Part shown: one piece after another, positions 1-10,033 of the stretch
How positions within the stretch are numbered: the first letter of the stretch is position 1
Layout: every line of letters begins with the position of its first letter
Source: Xenorhabdus eapokensis
GTDB taxonomy: Bacteria; Pseudomonadota; Gammaproteobacteria; Enterobacterales; Enterobacteriaceae
Assembly (NCBI RefSeq): GCF_001908105.1
Contig: NZ_MKGQ01000010.1
Coordinates: 44,736 to 108,735 of the forward strand
Length of the DNA stretch: 64,000 nucleotides
Direction: 5' to 3'
Translations under genes and position numbers: made by a program
Notes under the pieces: model-generated
Databases searched by the model: none
What the model saw: only the letters and a program-made list of their open reading frames with translations
Told to the model about the DNA's origin: nothing

Positions 1-1372
1 TTATGCCAACATAATTGAGGCTCTTTTCAAAAGTATTAATGACACCAAAAACACCAATCGAGCCTGTTAATGTACTAGGATCAGCAATAATGTAGTTAGC
101 TGGGGTGGATATCCAGTAACCTCCTGAAGCGGTCAATCCACTCATTGAAACTACGATGGGTTTCGCATTTCCTGTTTTATCATCTCGGATAGCGACCAAC
201 TCATTGCGAATAATTTCAGACGCACTGATACTGCCACCTGGGCTATTTACTCGTAAAACGATCGCTTTTATGTTGGAATTATGATGTGCCGCACGTAGTT
301 GCTCAACAATGGTGTCACTTCCAGCAATACCAGATGATTGTTTGCCTTCTAAGATTGCCCCTTCAGCAACAATGACAGCAATGTTACCTTTATTATTCGT
401 ATCTTGTATTGGTTTTTGACCGATGTAGTCATAGATACTGATGTAGTTGAAATGTTTTTGTTCTTTATTCCAACCGAATTTCTCCTGCATTTTCTTTTCA
501 ACGGCACTGCGTGGCTCGATATAGTCCACCAATTTGTTTTGGTATGCATACAGCGAAGCGTCTCCGCCAGCTTTACGGAATTTCTCAATGAAATTTGCTT
601 CGCCAGGGGAGATCTGATCGGCAGGGATATGGCGGTTAACTGCAATGGTATTTAAATAATCGTCCCACAATTCGTTGAGCCAGAGACTGTCAGCTTCACG
701 AGCCTCTTTTGACATATCATTACGTAACATGGGTTCAACGGCTGATTTATAAGTCCCTACACGGAAAATATGGGTAGATATTTTCAACGTATCTAACAAT
801 GATTTGTAGTATAAATGGTTAGTGGATAAACCATGGATATCAACCGAGCCGAGTGGAGATAAATAGATTTTATCGGCATAGCTGGCTAAAAGATATTGTG
901 ATTGGCTGTAAGAGTCACCAATCGCAAAAACAGGTTTGCCTGTTGCTTTAAATTCGTTGATAGCCTTGCCAATATACCTCATAGAAGTCTGGTCGGCGCC
1001 GATGAAATCGTTTAGCTTTAATACCATGCCTGTAATTTTGGGATCGTTTTTTGCGCGGCGAATGTTGTCAACAACGTCAAATACGGAGGTTTCTTTGTTA
1101 TTGCTATTGGATGGCCCCAAAAGATCTTTTGCGAATTGTTCAAGTGGACTGCGATCGGTTACGCGATCAAGAACAATACCAGATAGGTTGACATACAATG
1201 CTCCGTGAAAATTATCGTTAAGTTTGGATTGTTGTTGGTAAACGATGACGCCAGCAACGACAACAACAATCAACAGAATAAAAATAAGATTGAAAATAAA
1301 TTGGCGAGCAAAATTTAGGAGCTTCCAACTCCATTTAAATAATGCTGCTGTGAAATGCCATAATTTGCGCAT
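1..1372 (-). CDS. sppA: Signal peptide peptidase SppA (protease IV), C-terminus cut by window edge
   Basis: Inner-membrane serine protease of the S49 family that digests cleaved signal peptides. The frame is open at base 1, so about 457 N-terminal codons of a protein usually near 618 residues are visible. A hydrophobic anchor lies at about residues 24-42. The Lys general base sits in GTYKSAVEP near residue 209 and the Ser nucleophile in ASGGYWIS near residue 410, both as in E. coli SppA. The ATG at 1372 gives the expected MRKLW start. It is divergent from ydjA, the same arrangement as in E. coli. Confidence 0.95.
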   Translation of the reverse strand, partial: MRKLWHFTAALFKWSWKLLNFARQFIFNLIFILLIVVVVAGVIVYQQQSKLNDNFHGALYVNLSGIVLDRVTDRSPLEQFAKDLLGPSNSNNKETSVFDVVDNIRRAKNDPKITGMVLKLNDFIGADQTSMRYIGKAINEFKATGKPVFAIGDSYSQSQYLLASYADKIYLSPLGSVDIHGLSTNHLYYKSLLDTLKISTHIFRVGTYKSAVEPMLRNDMSKEAREADSLWLNELWDDYLNTIAVNRHIPADQISPGEANFIEKFRKAGGDASLYAYQNKLVDYIEPRSAVEKKMQEKFGWNKEQKHFNYISIYDYIGQKPIQDTNNKGNIAVIVAEGAILEGKQSSGIAGSDTIVEQLRAAHHNSNIKAIVLRVNSPGGSISASEIIRNELVAIRDDKTGNAKPIVVSMSGLTASGGYWISTPANYIIADPSTLTGSIGVFGVINTFEKSLNYVGI

Positions 1373-1539
1373 ATTGTCTCCGGTGATGGTATCAAATGGA
1401 GTTATCCTAATCAGCCTGTGGGGAAATGTCAGCTGAAAATCATGTTATTGACTGAAAAAACAGTTTATGTACTTTCATTCATTCATGAATAAACAGAGAA
1501 TGTTGGTTTGTGGCAGATTATCTTATTTAGGAGAAAGTA

Positions 1540-2091
1540 ATGAATGCTTTGGAACTTTTGTTAAATCGTCGTTCAGTTTCACGTTTAACAACCCCAGCCC
1601 CAGAAGAAAATAAATTACAACATATTTTAGCCGCAGGGATGAGAGCGCCTGACCATGGGGCTTTGCGTCCTTGGCATTTTATTGTGATGCAGGGAGAAGG
1701 CATGAATAAATTTAGTAACCTGCTTAAAAAAGCAGCAATTGAGGGTGGGCTGGGAAAGGAAGTTGAGGAGAAAGCAAGAAATGCTCCTTACCGAGCACCA
1801 ATGATTATTACCGTTATCGCCAAGGTAGTTGAACATGCAAAAGTTCCGGCATGGGAACAAGTCGTTGCTGCGGGATGTGCTGTTCACGCGATGCAGATGG
1901 CCGCAGTCGCACAAGGTTTTGGCGGTATATGGCGTTCAGGCTCATGGACAGAAGATCCCATTGTCAGGGCGGGTTTGGGATGTGAAGAAAATGACAAGAT
2001 TGTTGGATTCCTTTACTTAGGAACCCCTGAACTCAGGGCTCCTGCAAAAGTTGCAACACCAGATTTAACGAATTTTGTCAGTTACTTTTAA
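1540..2091 (+). CDS. ydjA: Nitroreductase family protein YdjA
   Basis: Small FMN-dependent oxidoreductase of the nitroreductase fold, 183 aa, which is the E. coli YdjA length. The N-terminal NRRSVSRL provides the typical FMN-phosphate contact, and [12 protein letters not shown] and GFGGIWRSG are characteristic family segments. A good ribosome site (AGGAGAAAG) precedes the ATG. It lies directly upstream of the selD remnant and topB, as in E. coli, and is probably co-transcribed with them. The physiological substrate is not established. Confidence 0.93.
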   Translation: MNALELLLNRRSVSRLTTPAPEENKLQHILAAGMRAPDHGALRPWHFIVMQGEGMNKFSNLLKKAAIEGGLGKEVEEKARNAPYRAPMIITVIAKVVEHAKVPAWEQVVAAGCAVHAMQMAAVAQGFGGIWRSGSWTEDPIVRAGLGCEENDKIVGFLYLGTPELRAPAKVATPDLTNFVSYF

Positions 2092-2122
2092 TTTGTCAGT
2101 AACTTCTTAATTGGAGAGACTA

Positions 2123-2655
2123 ATGTCAACTGAAATCCGTCTGATTCAATACAGCCATGGTGCCGGATGTGACTGCAAAATTTTGCCTAAAGTCTCCAAT
2201 CTGGACACCAAGGTATTGCGAAAGAAACTATGTGCCAGTTAAATAAAGCGGGGACAGGTTTTGCAGAAATTGATGGTGTTACCGCGATGACGGATGTAAC
2301 AGGCTTCGATTTGTTAGGGCATTTGAGTGAAATTTGTGAAGGTTCTGGCGTTCAGGCGAAGGTCAAATTTTCACAAATTCCGAGATTGCCAGATGTTGAT
2401 ATCGAAAAAGGTTGCGTACCTGGAGACACAGGACGCAACTTTGACAGCTATGGGCACTTAGTTGGAAAGATGGCGCCTCATCAATGCCATCTTCTGTGTG
2501 ACCCACAAACTTCGGGTGGTTTATTGCTGGCGATTTTGCCAGATGCGGTGGAAGAGGCGAAAGCCGTCGCACGAAGCCACGACATTGATTTTTTTGCTAT
2601 TGGTGAACTGACTGAGCCAAGCTCAGACAGAGCACTAATTGAAGTTTTTGAATAA
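2123..2655 (+). pseudogene. selD: selD remnant: selenophosphate synthase with internal deletion and frame change
   Basis: Selenide, water dikinase makes selenophosphate for selenocysteine and selenouridine synthesis. The first 25 codons (2123-2197) match the SelD start, including the Cys and Lys of the active-site loop, read here as GAGCDCKI. The sequence then jumps in a different frame to GHQGIAKETMC and continues to the normal C-terminus (TDVTGFDLLGHLSE, CDPQTSGGLLLA). From memory of the roughly 347-residue E. coli protein, about 165-175 codons carrying much of the ATP-binding core are missing. The N-terminal frame stops at 2239-2241. The intact C-terminal 141 codons suggest a fairly recent loss. 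Confidence 0.9.
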
Positions 2656-2659
2656 TTCC

Positions 2660-4606
2660 ATGCGTCTTTTTATTGCAGAAAAACCCAGCCTAGCGAGAGC
2701 TATCGCAGATGTTTTACCGAAGCCCCATCGACGTGGGGATGGGTTTATTGAATGCGGTAATAACCAGTTTGTGACTTGGTGTGTTGGTCATCTATTGGAA
2801 CAGGCTGAACCCGATGCCTACGATAGTCGTTACGCGCGTTGGGTCTTGGCCGATTTACCGATCATTCCTGAAAAATGGCAGTTAAAGCCACGGACAGCCG
2901 TGGCCAAACAGCTCAATATAATTAAATCCCTGTTGGAAAGAGCGAACGAAATAGTTCATGCAGGTGACCCTGATCGTGAAGGTCAGTTGCTAGTGGATGA
3001 AGTGCTGGATTTTTTAGATCTGGATACGGATAAAAAACATAATGTCCAGCGATGCCTAATCAATGACCTAAATCCCCAGGCGGTCGCAAAAGCGATCGAA
3101 CGGCTAAGGAACAATCGGGAGTTTATTCCCTTGTGTGTTTCTGCGCTCGCCAGAGCCAGAGCGGACTGGCTTTATGGTATCAATATGACCCGTGCTTATA
3201 CCTTATTGGGCAAAAATGCAGGTTATCAGGGAGTCTTATCGGTTGGGCGTGTCCAAACTCCTCTTTTAGGTTTGGTTGTACGCCGCGATGAGGAGATAGA
3301 AAATTTTGTGCCGAAAGACTTCTTTGAAGTCAAAGCACATGTTGTTACCCCCAATGAAGAGCGGTTTACGGCTTTATGGCAACCAAGTGAATCTTGCATT
3401 GATTTTCAGGATGAAGAAGGGAGAATTATCCATCGGCCGTTAGCTGAGCATGTTGTTGCGCGTATTACTGGACAACCCGCTTATGTCACTGCCTATCAGG
3501 ATAAGCGTGAATCAGAAACAGCACCATTGCCTTTTTCCCTTTCATCTTTGCAGATTGAAGCGGCCAAGCGTTTTGGCTTAAGCGCTCAGGATGTACTTGA
3601 TATTTGTCAGCGGCTTTATGAAACCCATAAATTGATCACTTATCCACGCTCTGACTGCCGTTACCTGCCGGAAGAACATTTTGTTGGGCGTCATGCGGTT
3701 CTGAATGCCATTTCGGTTCATGCCGCCCATTTGCTTCCGCAAGATGCTTTAGATATAGAGCAAAAAAACCGTTGTTGGGATGATAAGAAGGTTGATGCTC
3801 ACCATGCCATTATTCCTACTGCACGTAGTAGCCAGATCCATTTAACCGAAAATGAAAGCCATATTTATAGCTTGATTGCCCGACAATACCTGATGCAATT
3901 TTTTCCTGATGCGGTATTTCGAAAATGTACGATTGAACTTGATATCGCAGGTGGGAAATTTATCGCTAAGGCGCGTTTTCTGGCAGAAGCGGGTTGGCGG
4001 ACTCTGCTTGGCAACAAGGAACGGGATGAAGAGAATGAAGGCACGCCATTACCTGTTGTTGCTAAAGGAGATAAGTTATTGTGTGAGAAAGGTGAGGTGG
4101 TGGAAAGGCAGACACAACCTCCGCGATCTTTTACTGATGCAACATTATTGTCTGCAATGACGGGTATAGCTCGATTTGTGCAGGATAAGGCGTTGAAAAA
4201 AGTGCTCCGTGCAACTGATGGCTTGGGTACGGAAGCGACCAGAGCGGGGATCATTGAGCTGCTATTCAAACGGGATTTCCTGTACAAAAAAGGGCGCTAT
4301 ATTCACGCGACTCCGGCTGGCAGGGCTTTAATTCATGTATTGCCGGATATGGCGGTATTGCCGGATATGACTGCACATTGGGAATCTTGTCTGACACAAA
4401 TCAGCGAAAAGCAATTTCGTTATCAGGATTTTATGTTACCCCTTCAGGAAACATTGCAGCAACTGATCTGGCAGGCAAAACAGCACCGTAATTTGAAGGC
4501 TTTCAGAGACTTGCCTCCTGTTCCTGTTAATAGCAAAAAAGGGGAAAGAAAGCAGGCAAAATCGAGTAAGAGCAGGGCAAAGAAAGACCAAGCGAATCAG
4601 GGATAA
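2660..4606 (+). CDS. topB: DNA topoisomerase III
   Basis: Type IA topoisomerase that relaxes and decatenates DNA through a 5'-phosphotyrosine intermediate. About 648 aa. The Toprim domain shows EKPSLA near the start and DPDREGQ near residue 105. [13 protein letters not shown] follows, and the active-site Tyr is in [16 protein letters not shown] near residue 330. The C-terminus is a basic Lys/Arg-rich tail. The ATG at 2660 gives the family start [12 protein letters not shown]; an upstream ATG in the same frame would add 7 residues and overlap the selD remnant. It is convergent with xthA. Confidence 0.97.
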   Translation: MRLFIAEKPSLARAIADVLPKPHRRGDGFIECGNNQFVTWCVGHLLEQAEPDAYDSRYARWVLADLPIIPEKWQLKPRTAVAKQLNIIKSLLERANEIVHAGDPDREGQLLVDEVLDFLDLDTDKKHNVQRCLINDLNPQAVAKAIERLRNNREFIPLCVSALARARADWLYGINMTRAYTLLGKNAGYQGVLSVGRVQTPLLGLVVRRDEEIENFVPKDFFEVKAHVVTPNEERFTALWQPSESCIDFQDEEGRIIHRPLAEHVVARITGQPAYVTAYQDKRESETAPLPFSLSSLQIEAAKRFGLSAQDVLDICQRLYETHKLITYPRSDCRYLPEEHFVGRHAVLNAISVHAAHLLPQDALDIEQKNRCWDDKKVDAHHAIIPTARSSQIHLTENESHIYSLIARQYLMQFFPDAVFRKCTIELDIAGGKFIAKARFLAEAGWRTLLGNKERDEENEGTPLPVVAKGDKLLCEKGEVVERQTQPPRSFTDATLLSAMTGIARFVQDKALKKVLRATDGLGTEATRAGIIELLFKRDFLYKKGRYIHATPAGRALIHVLPDMAVLPDMTAHWESCLTQISEKQFRYQDFMLPLQETLQQLIWQAKQHRNLKAFRDLPPVPVNSKKGERKQAKSSKSRAKKDQANQG

Positions 4607-4618
4607 TCCGTAGTGATG

Positions 4619-4649
4619 ACACAGCACCGTAATGGGTGGTGCTGTGTTT
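4619..4649. terminator. Hairpin between convergent topB and xthA
   Basis: A perfect 10-bp stem (ACACAGCACC / GGTGCTGTGT) with a 9-nt loop lies just after topB and before the xthA stop. The T-run is short, so it may work as a shared terminator or a transcript-stabilising hairpin. Confidence 0.6.
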
Positions 4650-4661
4650 CATGAGCGCTGT

Positions 4662-5468
4662 TTATATTTTAAACTCTGTCCAAACAGGGGCATGATCGGA
4701 TGGTTTTTCCATGCTGCGAATAGCGTAATCAATACCAGAAGAGATACACCTTTCTGCCAACGGATGGCTGGCAAGCAGCAAATCAATGCGCAGCCCACGA
4801 TTATCATCAAAGCCTTTTGAACGGTAGTCGAACCAAGAAAATTGGTCATTAACTTCAGGATGTTGTGCCCGAAATGTATCGATGAATCCCCAATTTTTCA
4901 AGCGTGCCATCCACTCTCGCTCTTCTGGTAAGAAAGAACATTTTCCTGTTTTTAACCAGCGTTTCTGGTTGTTTTCTCCGATGCCAATATCGAAATCTGT
5001 TGGACTGATATTCATGTCTCCCATAATCAGAATGTGTGATTGCGGCGAATGGTGAGTTTCCAGATAAGACAGCAGATCCTGATAAAATTTTTCTTTTGCA
5101 GGAAATTTAATCGGATGATCACGGCTCTCTCCTTGAGGAAAATAGCCATTGATTACAGTTAATAAACCAAGAGGTGTCTCGATATCGGCCATAATAATGC
5201 GGCGCTGTGCATCATCACCATCATTAGGAAAGCCTTTACGGATATTCACGGGTTGTTGGCGAGTCAGCAGGGCGACACCATAGTGTGATTTTTGACCATG
5301 ATAAAAGACGTGATAACCCAGCTTACCTACTTCTTCTAGAGGAAACATTTCATCATGGACTTTTATTTCTTGTAATCCGATAACATCAGGTTGATGTTGT
5401 TCAACAATGGCAGAGAGTTGATGATGGCGTGCTCTTAACCCATTAATATTGAATGATATAAATTTCAT
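4662..5468 (-). CDS. xthA: Exodeoxyribonuclease III
   Basis: Main AP endonuclease and 3'-repair exonuclease of base-excision repair, 268 aa as in E. coli. Visible catalytic positions of the EEP fold are Asn7 (FNINGLR), Glu34 (LQEIKVHD), Tyr109 (NGYFPQGES), Asp151 and Asn153 (GDMNISPTD), Asp229 (RIDLLLAS) and His259 (SDHAPVW). The gene is a single unit, convergent with topB. A 650-bp AT-rich gap follows its start. Confidence 0.97.
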   Translation of the reverse strand: MKFISFNINGLRARHHQLSAIVEQHQPDVIGLQEIKVHDEMFPLEEVGKLGYHVFYHGQKSHYGVALLTRQQPVNIRKGFPNDGDDAQRRIIMADIETPLGLLTVINGYFPQGESRDHPIKFPAKEKFYQDLLSYLETHHSPQSHILIMGDMNISPTDFDIGIGENNQKRWLKTGKCSFLPEEREWMARLKNWGFIDTFRAQHPEVNDQFSWFDYRSKGFDDNRGLRIDLLLASHPLAERCISSGIDYAIRSMEKPSDHAPVWTEFKI

Positions 5469-6120
5469 GTTGTTATAATCACCTATAGAATATGCCTATT
5501 TTTAATATTAACAGATACAAATAAGTATGTAACCATATATTAAATAATAAATTTGACCTAACTACCTTGATAATTCGCTATTTTACTCATAAATGTAATG
5601 TTATACTGAATATAATGTTCTCATTACCTGGAATTTAAAGTGTCGAATCGATTTTTAAATAACAAAAAGACATCAAATCAATAAATAATAAATCAATGGA
5701 TATATAATAATTCATTAATTGTTATATGTTATATTTAATGGCCGATATTATATATTGTAGTGAGGGTTTTTATTCTTGAAATTTATTTTATGTTGTGTGT
5801 TACAAAAATTAATTAATGAAAAAGTAGAAGAGTTAATCAATCTCTGATAGAAATTTGAACTTGTAGGCCATGGTTATATTTATTAATGGCTTACAATCAC
5901 GGTGGAATATTCATCATGATATAGATGGATAATATAGTCCATCTAAACCGCATTATTGCATCAGGGACTGGCATTTTATATAAATGCCATTTGAAAAATA
6001 TTTATTTTTATTGTACAAAATTATACCTTCATAATATCAAGTTTGATTTAGCGGTTACCTGATGAGAAGGCCATTTCAAGGAAATTATTTTAGCCACAAG
6101 TTACATAGGAACGGTGAATT
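5469..6120. other. AT-rich intergenic region between xthA and LysR-type gene
   Basis: 652 bp without a credible protein-coding gene. It must contain the xthA promoter (minus strand) and that of the LysR-type gene (plus strand). It is strongly AT-rich except around the structured block at 5861-5989, listed separately. Confidence 0.6.
5861..5989. ncRNA. Candidate structured RNA: three tandem hairpins
   Basis: Three hairpins follow one another. Hairpin 1 pairs TTGTAGGCCAT (5861-5871) with ATGGCTTACAA (5886-5896), 11 bp with one G-U. Hairpin 2 pairs TAGATGGA (5922-5929) with TCCATCTA (5938-5945). Hairpin 3 pairs TGGCATTT (5969-5976) with AAATGCCA (5982-5989) and is followed by an A/T-rich tract. 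Read on the plus strand this could be a small RNA or the structured leader of the LysR-type gene at 6121. No known RNA family was recognised. Confidence 0.35.
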
Positions 6121-6984
6121 ATGTTTTTTTCTCGTAAATTAGAAGCATTCATGGCGGTGGTGGAAATGGGTTCTTTAAGCAAGGCGGCAAGAGTGATGAA
6201 CCGTACGACTCCCCCAGTCGCTAAATCAATTAAAGACTTTGAAGCGACGTTAGGAAAGCGCTTATTCAAAAGGGAGAAGTTTGGGATGATTCTGACCAAA
6301 GACGGAGTGGAGCTATATAATGACTTAAAAGAACTTTATTTGAAAGAGAAAGAAATTACAAAGAAACACATTAGCGGGAGTATTTGTAATGTTGTCAATA
6401 TATACCATGATTGGGGTAAGAAAAAACATCTGATTTCGCTTTATAAAGCAGCGGACAGAAATAATGCTCAAGTTAATATATTACGCTTCAGTTATGATAA
6501 CATTGATGAAATAGTCGACTATGAGGGCAATACAATAATTTTAAGTTCAGAAAAAATACTTAGTGATCGATTTAGCCTGGTACGGAAAATTGATGGACCA
6601 AATTTGGGGATCTGCTGCCGTAAAGAGTTATTAGATGAAGTAAATGGGGACTTTACTCAATTGCTGAAAAAGAGAACGTGGTTATGTGATCCAGTGCTCT
6701 ATAAAGGTAATTTGATAAAGAATTTGGAAGAGGAAATGATAAAAAATGGAGAAAAAGTTAATATTAGACAGATGGATAATATAGAATGCTGTCTCAATTT
6801 TATTCAGTCAACCGATTATATTTTTATTACAGATTCCCATTCCGGTGCATTGGAAGAGGGAGAAAGCCTTGGCTTCATTCCTATATCACGGCCTGATGCA
6901 GTTAATCAGTGTTATGTCTACAAATCAAAATCTCATTCAAGCGTGTTAAATCGTTTTATCGACTCCGTCAGTGATATGGAGTAA
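6121..6984 (+). CDS. LysR-type transcriptional regulator (target unknown)
   Basis: 287 aa. The N-terminus (about residues 3-62) is a LysR-type winged helix-turn-helix: LEAFMAVVEMGSLSKAARVM followed by TPPVAKSIKDFEATLGKRLF. The remainder has the length of a LysR effector-binding domain but is divergent and rich in Lys, Asn and Ile, giving no hint of the ligand. AGGAACGG precedes the ATG. Upstream is the three-hairpin intergenic block; downstream is tRNA-Tyr on the other strand. There is no adjacent divergent metabolic gene that would suggest a target, so it may act at distant loci. Confidence 0.8.
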   Translation: MFFSRKLEAFMAVVEMGSLSKAARVMNRTTPPVAKSIKDFEATLGKRLFKREKFGMILTKDGVELYNDLKELYLKEKEITKKHISGSICNVVNIYHDWGKKKHLISLYKAADRNNAQVNILRFSYDNIDEIVDYEGNTIILSSEKILSDRFSLVRKIDGPNLGICCRKELLDEVNGDFTQLLKKRTWLCDPVLYKGNLIKNLEEEMIKNGEKVNIRQMDNIECCLNFIQSTDYIFITDSHSGALEEGESLGFIPISRPDAVNQCYVYKSKSHSSVLNRFIDSVSDME

Positions 6985-7186
6985 CTGACTGCATGAGCGG
7001 AGCGAACTATCAGATTTCTCAGCTCCGCTATGGGTGTTTGCCTAAATGCATTAATTTTGAACATGTTGTTTTGGTCGTCAATCTAATGTGCTCTGTTGAT
7101 TCGTTTTACTGCGACCTAGTTTTTTAACAGATTTTTGATAGTGGTTATGTTTTTTGACTTTTATGTGATGAAAAATGAGATCTTGA

Positions 7187-7271
<85 letters not shown>

Positions 7272-7433
7272 AAGTTTTTGAATTGTATGCTGTCGTTAGC
7301 AGCGAACGGCATAATATCAGATAAACCGCCGCTGTAAAGTAGATAATTGAAAATAAAGTATCGTACGCTTACTTTTTCCCCAAACAGCTATAGGTACAAT
7401 ACTTTATTGTTTATCAAAAAATAATATTGTTTA

Positions 7434-8282
7434 TTAAAGAATAACGGTACGGTTACCATAAACAAAAACGCGTTGGGAAAATACCCAGTGTAATGCTTGG
7501 CTTAATACATTTTTTTCAACATCCCGTCCTGCCCGCATCATCTCCTCTGCTGTATAGGTATGATCCACATTTATCACATCTTGGGTGATAATCGGCCCTT
7601 CATCCAAATTGTCATTTACATAATGAGCTGTTGCGCCAATAATTTTCACGCCACGTTCATAAGCTTGATGATAGGGGCGAGCACCGATAAATGCGGGTAA
7701 GAATGAATGGTGAATGTTGATTATTTGATTTGGGTAATGCTGAACAAATGCCGGTGTTAAGACTCGCATATATTTGGCAAGCACGACATAATCCGGCTTA
7801 TATTGATCAATCTGCCCCATTAATGCGTTGTCATGTTGTTCGCGGGTTAACCCCTCATGACTGATGTAATGGAATGGGATATCAAATTGTTCAACCAATT
7901 TTTGCAAAGTAGTATGGTTACCGATGACAGCAGCAATTTCGACATCCAATCCACCATAAACGCTTTTGACTAAAATATCGCCAATGCAATGCGCTTCTTT
8001 TGTCACCATGATAACGATACGACGCCGGCCTGCCGTATTTAACTCACGGTTTGAACCCGCAGGTAGGGCGTCATCCAAATCAGCCAGAAGAGTTTCATCA
8101 TTAAAAATACCTTCCAGCTCGGTACGCATAAAAAATCGTCCAGTACGATGATCAACAAACTCATTGTTTTGAACAATGTTTAATTGATGTTTGTAACAAA
8201 TGTTTGTGATTTTTGCGATCAATCCTTTGGAATCAGGACAAATCGTACGCAAGATTTTTTTTTGTATGTTTGCGTTTTGCAT
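7434..8282 (-). CDS. purU: Formyltetrahydrofolate deformylase
   Basis: Hydrolyses 10-formyl-THF to THF and formate, balancing one-carbon pools and supplying formate to PurT. 282 aa against 280 in E. coli. An N-terminal ACT domain (about residues 8-85, starting LRTICPDSKGLIAKITN) is followed by a formyltransferase domain with NIHHSFLPAFIGA, GATAHYVND and DEGPIITQD. It is transcribed in the same direction as ychJ, 67 bp downstream of it. Confidence 0.97.
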   Translation of the reverse strand: MQNANIQKKILRTICPDSKGLIAKITNICYKHQLNIVQNNEFVDHRTGRFFMRTELEGIFNDETLLADLDDALPAGSNRELNTAGRRRIVIMVTKEAHCIGDILVKSVYGGLDVEIAAVIGNHTTLQKLVEQFDIPFHYISHEGLTREQHDNALMGQIDQYKPDYVVLAKYMRVLTPAFVQHYPNQIINIHHSFLPAFIGARPYHQAYERGVKIIGATAHYVNDNLDEGPIITQDVINVDHTYTAEEMMRAGRDVEKNVLSQALHWVFSQRVFVYGNRTVIL

Positions 8283-8349
8283 GAATTACAAGAACCTCAA
8301 ATATTCTTCACTGGGTGTGAGTTGTTATGTTTGATATTTAGATACTGAT

Positions 8350-8811
8350 TTAACCACAGCATTTCTTATATTTTTTGCCTGAACTACAGGGGCAAGGGCT
8401 ATTTCGGCCTATTTCAGGGCGAATACCATCTATATAAAACCAACGTTGCTCGATGCGCAAAAAACGTGAGCGCTCATGAATCAATTGCTTATCTTGCTTT
8501 CCTTGTTCAATAAAGCAAGCTGAAAATTCAACATAAGCTTCGTTATTATGTTTCCCCTGATGAGTTTCGAGGATATTTAATCCCTGCCATTGTACACCCG
8601 TAAAACTTTGCTCTATTTCTGTTCGCCAATTTTCAGCCTGGCAATCTGGGTGCCAAGTGGCGATAAGATAGTCTGCATTTTGGGTAACATAAGCACTATA
8701 TCTGGAACGCATCAGGGATTCAGCATTTGGGGCGGGGTGATGGCTTTCAAGATAAGGGCTACAGCAAAGGCCGAAAGATGAGCCACTGCTGCAGGGGCAC
8801 ATTTTTGTCAA
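8350..8811 (-). CDS. ychJ: UPF0225 / SEC-C motif protein YchJ
   Basis: 153 aa with Cys-rich SEC-C metal-binding motifs at both ends ([13 protein letters not shown] near the start; [13 protein letters not shown] at the end) around a central NTF2-like domain ([24 protein letters not shown]). The start chosen is TTG at 8811, five bases after GGAG, which matches the length of the E. coli start; the ATG at 8802 is the alternative. Function is unknown. It is adjacent to purU on the same strand and divergent from galU. Confidence 0.9.
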   Translation of the reverse strand: MTKMCPCSSGSSFGLCCSPYLESHHPAPNAESLMRSRYSAYVTQNADYLIATWHPDCQAENWRTEIEQSFTGVQWQGLNILETHQGKHNNEAYVEFSACFIEQGKQDKQLIHERSRFLRIEQRWFYIDGIRPEIGRNSPCPCSSGKKYKKCCG

Positions 8812-9091
8812 AATAACTCCAGTTATTTAAAGTGGTTGCTGTTAATAACACCGATTGATGATACTCGAAGATGGGCAAAGGTCGCAATGTTTGACAAGCC
8901 AACATCATCATTGAAATGTGATTAAAAGCTAGCGTACTGTATATCTGGTCGAATTAACTGGTGTATACTCAGGCGCGTTATTTTTTGCGAGTGCAATTTT
9001 CTTCACACATACAATTTTTTTGAGAGTTAATGCTATTGTTTAAGCTGTAAAGGAGTTTTTCGGTGAAAACATAGCAGTAGGAGATGATGTA

Positions 9092-10009
9092 ATGTCAGTA
9101 ATAAATAAAAAGGTCAAAAAAGCTGTTATACCTGTTGCTGGTTTGGGAACCAGGATGTTACCAGCCACCAAAGCCATCCCGAAAGAAATGCTCCCCTTGG
9201 TGGATAAACCGCTTATTCAGTATGTGGTCAATGAGTGTATCAAAGCAGGCATTACTGAAATCATTCTGGTCACACATTCATCCAAAAACTCAATAGAAAA
9301 TCATTTTGATACTAGCTTTGAATTGGAAGCGATTCTGGAGAAAAGAGTTAAGCGCCAATTATTGGACGAGGTACAGTCTATCTGTCCAAATCATGTGACG
9401 ATTATGCAAACCCGTCAGGGAATTGCAAAAGGATTGGGACATGCGGTGTTATGTGCCAAGCCACTTATTGGTGATGAACCGTTTGCTGTTATTCTGCCTG
9501 ATGTTATTTTGGATGAGTACAGCACCGACCTGTCAAAATATAATTTGAGCGAAATGTTATCACGCTTCAACAGCCGTGGTGCAAGCCAAATCCTAGTTGA
9601 ACCTGTACCTGTAGAAAGTGTTTCGGATTATGGCATTGTTGATTGTCTGGGTGAAACTTTGCAGCCTGGGGATAGCAAACCTATTGCCCGTGTTGTTGAA
9701 AAACCCAAACCAGAAGAAGCACCATCGAATCTTTCTATTGTTGGTCGTTATGTATTATCCGAAAAAATCTGGCCATTATTGGCTAAAACTGCGCCAGGGG
9801 CAGGGGATGAAATACAACTGACCGATGCGATTGCCATGCTGATGGAAAAAGAGTCCGTTGAGGCTTATCACTTGCAAGGCCGTAGTCATGATTGTGGTAA
9901 TAAATTGGGTTATATGCAGGCATTTGTTGAATATGGCATGAAACATAAAGAATTGGGCAAGCCATTCACGGATTGGATCATGACCTTGCAAAATCAGATT
10001 GAAAAATAA
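9092..10009 (+). CDS. galU: UTP-glucose-1-phosphate uridylyltransferase
   Basis: Makes UDP-glucose from UTP and glucose-1-phosphate in the cytoplasm. 305 aa. The nucleotide-binding segment [20 protein letters not shown] near residue 15 and the [12 protein letters not shown] segment are typical of GalU. TAGGAG precedes the ATG. First gene of an apparent operon: the UDP-glucose made here is the direct substrate of the next gene product, Ugd, 24 bp downstream. Confidence 0.97.
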   Translation: MSVINKKVKKAVIPVAGLGTRMLPATKAIPKEMLPLVDKPLIQYVVNECIKAGITEIILVTHSSKNSIENHFDTSFELEAILEKRVKRQLLDEVQSICPNHVTIMQTRQGIAKGLGHAVLCAKPLIGDEPFAVILPDVILDEYSTDLSKYNLSEMLSRFNSRGASQILVEPVPVESVSDYGIVDCLGETLQPGDSKPIARVVEKPKPEEAPSNLSIVGRYVLSEKIWPLLAKTAPGAGDEIQLTDAIAMLMEKESVEAYHLQGRSHDCGNKLGYMQAFVEYGMKHKELGKPFTDWIMTLQNQIEK

Positions 10010-10033
10010 TCTACTAGTACTTTAAGGTGTGAT

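Noticed and set aside
3865..4287. 140-codon minus-strand frame inside topB
   Set aside because: Fully antisense to conserved topB sequence; a frame shadow.
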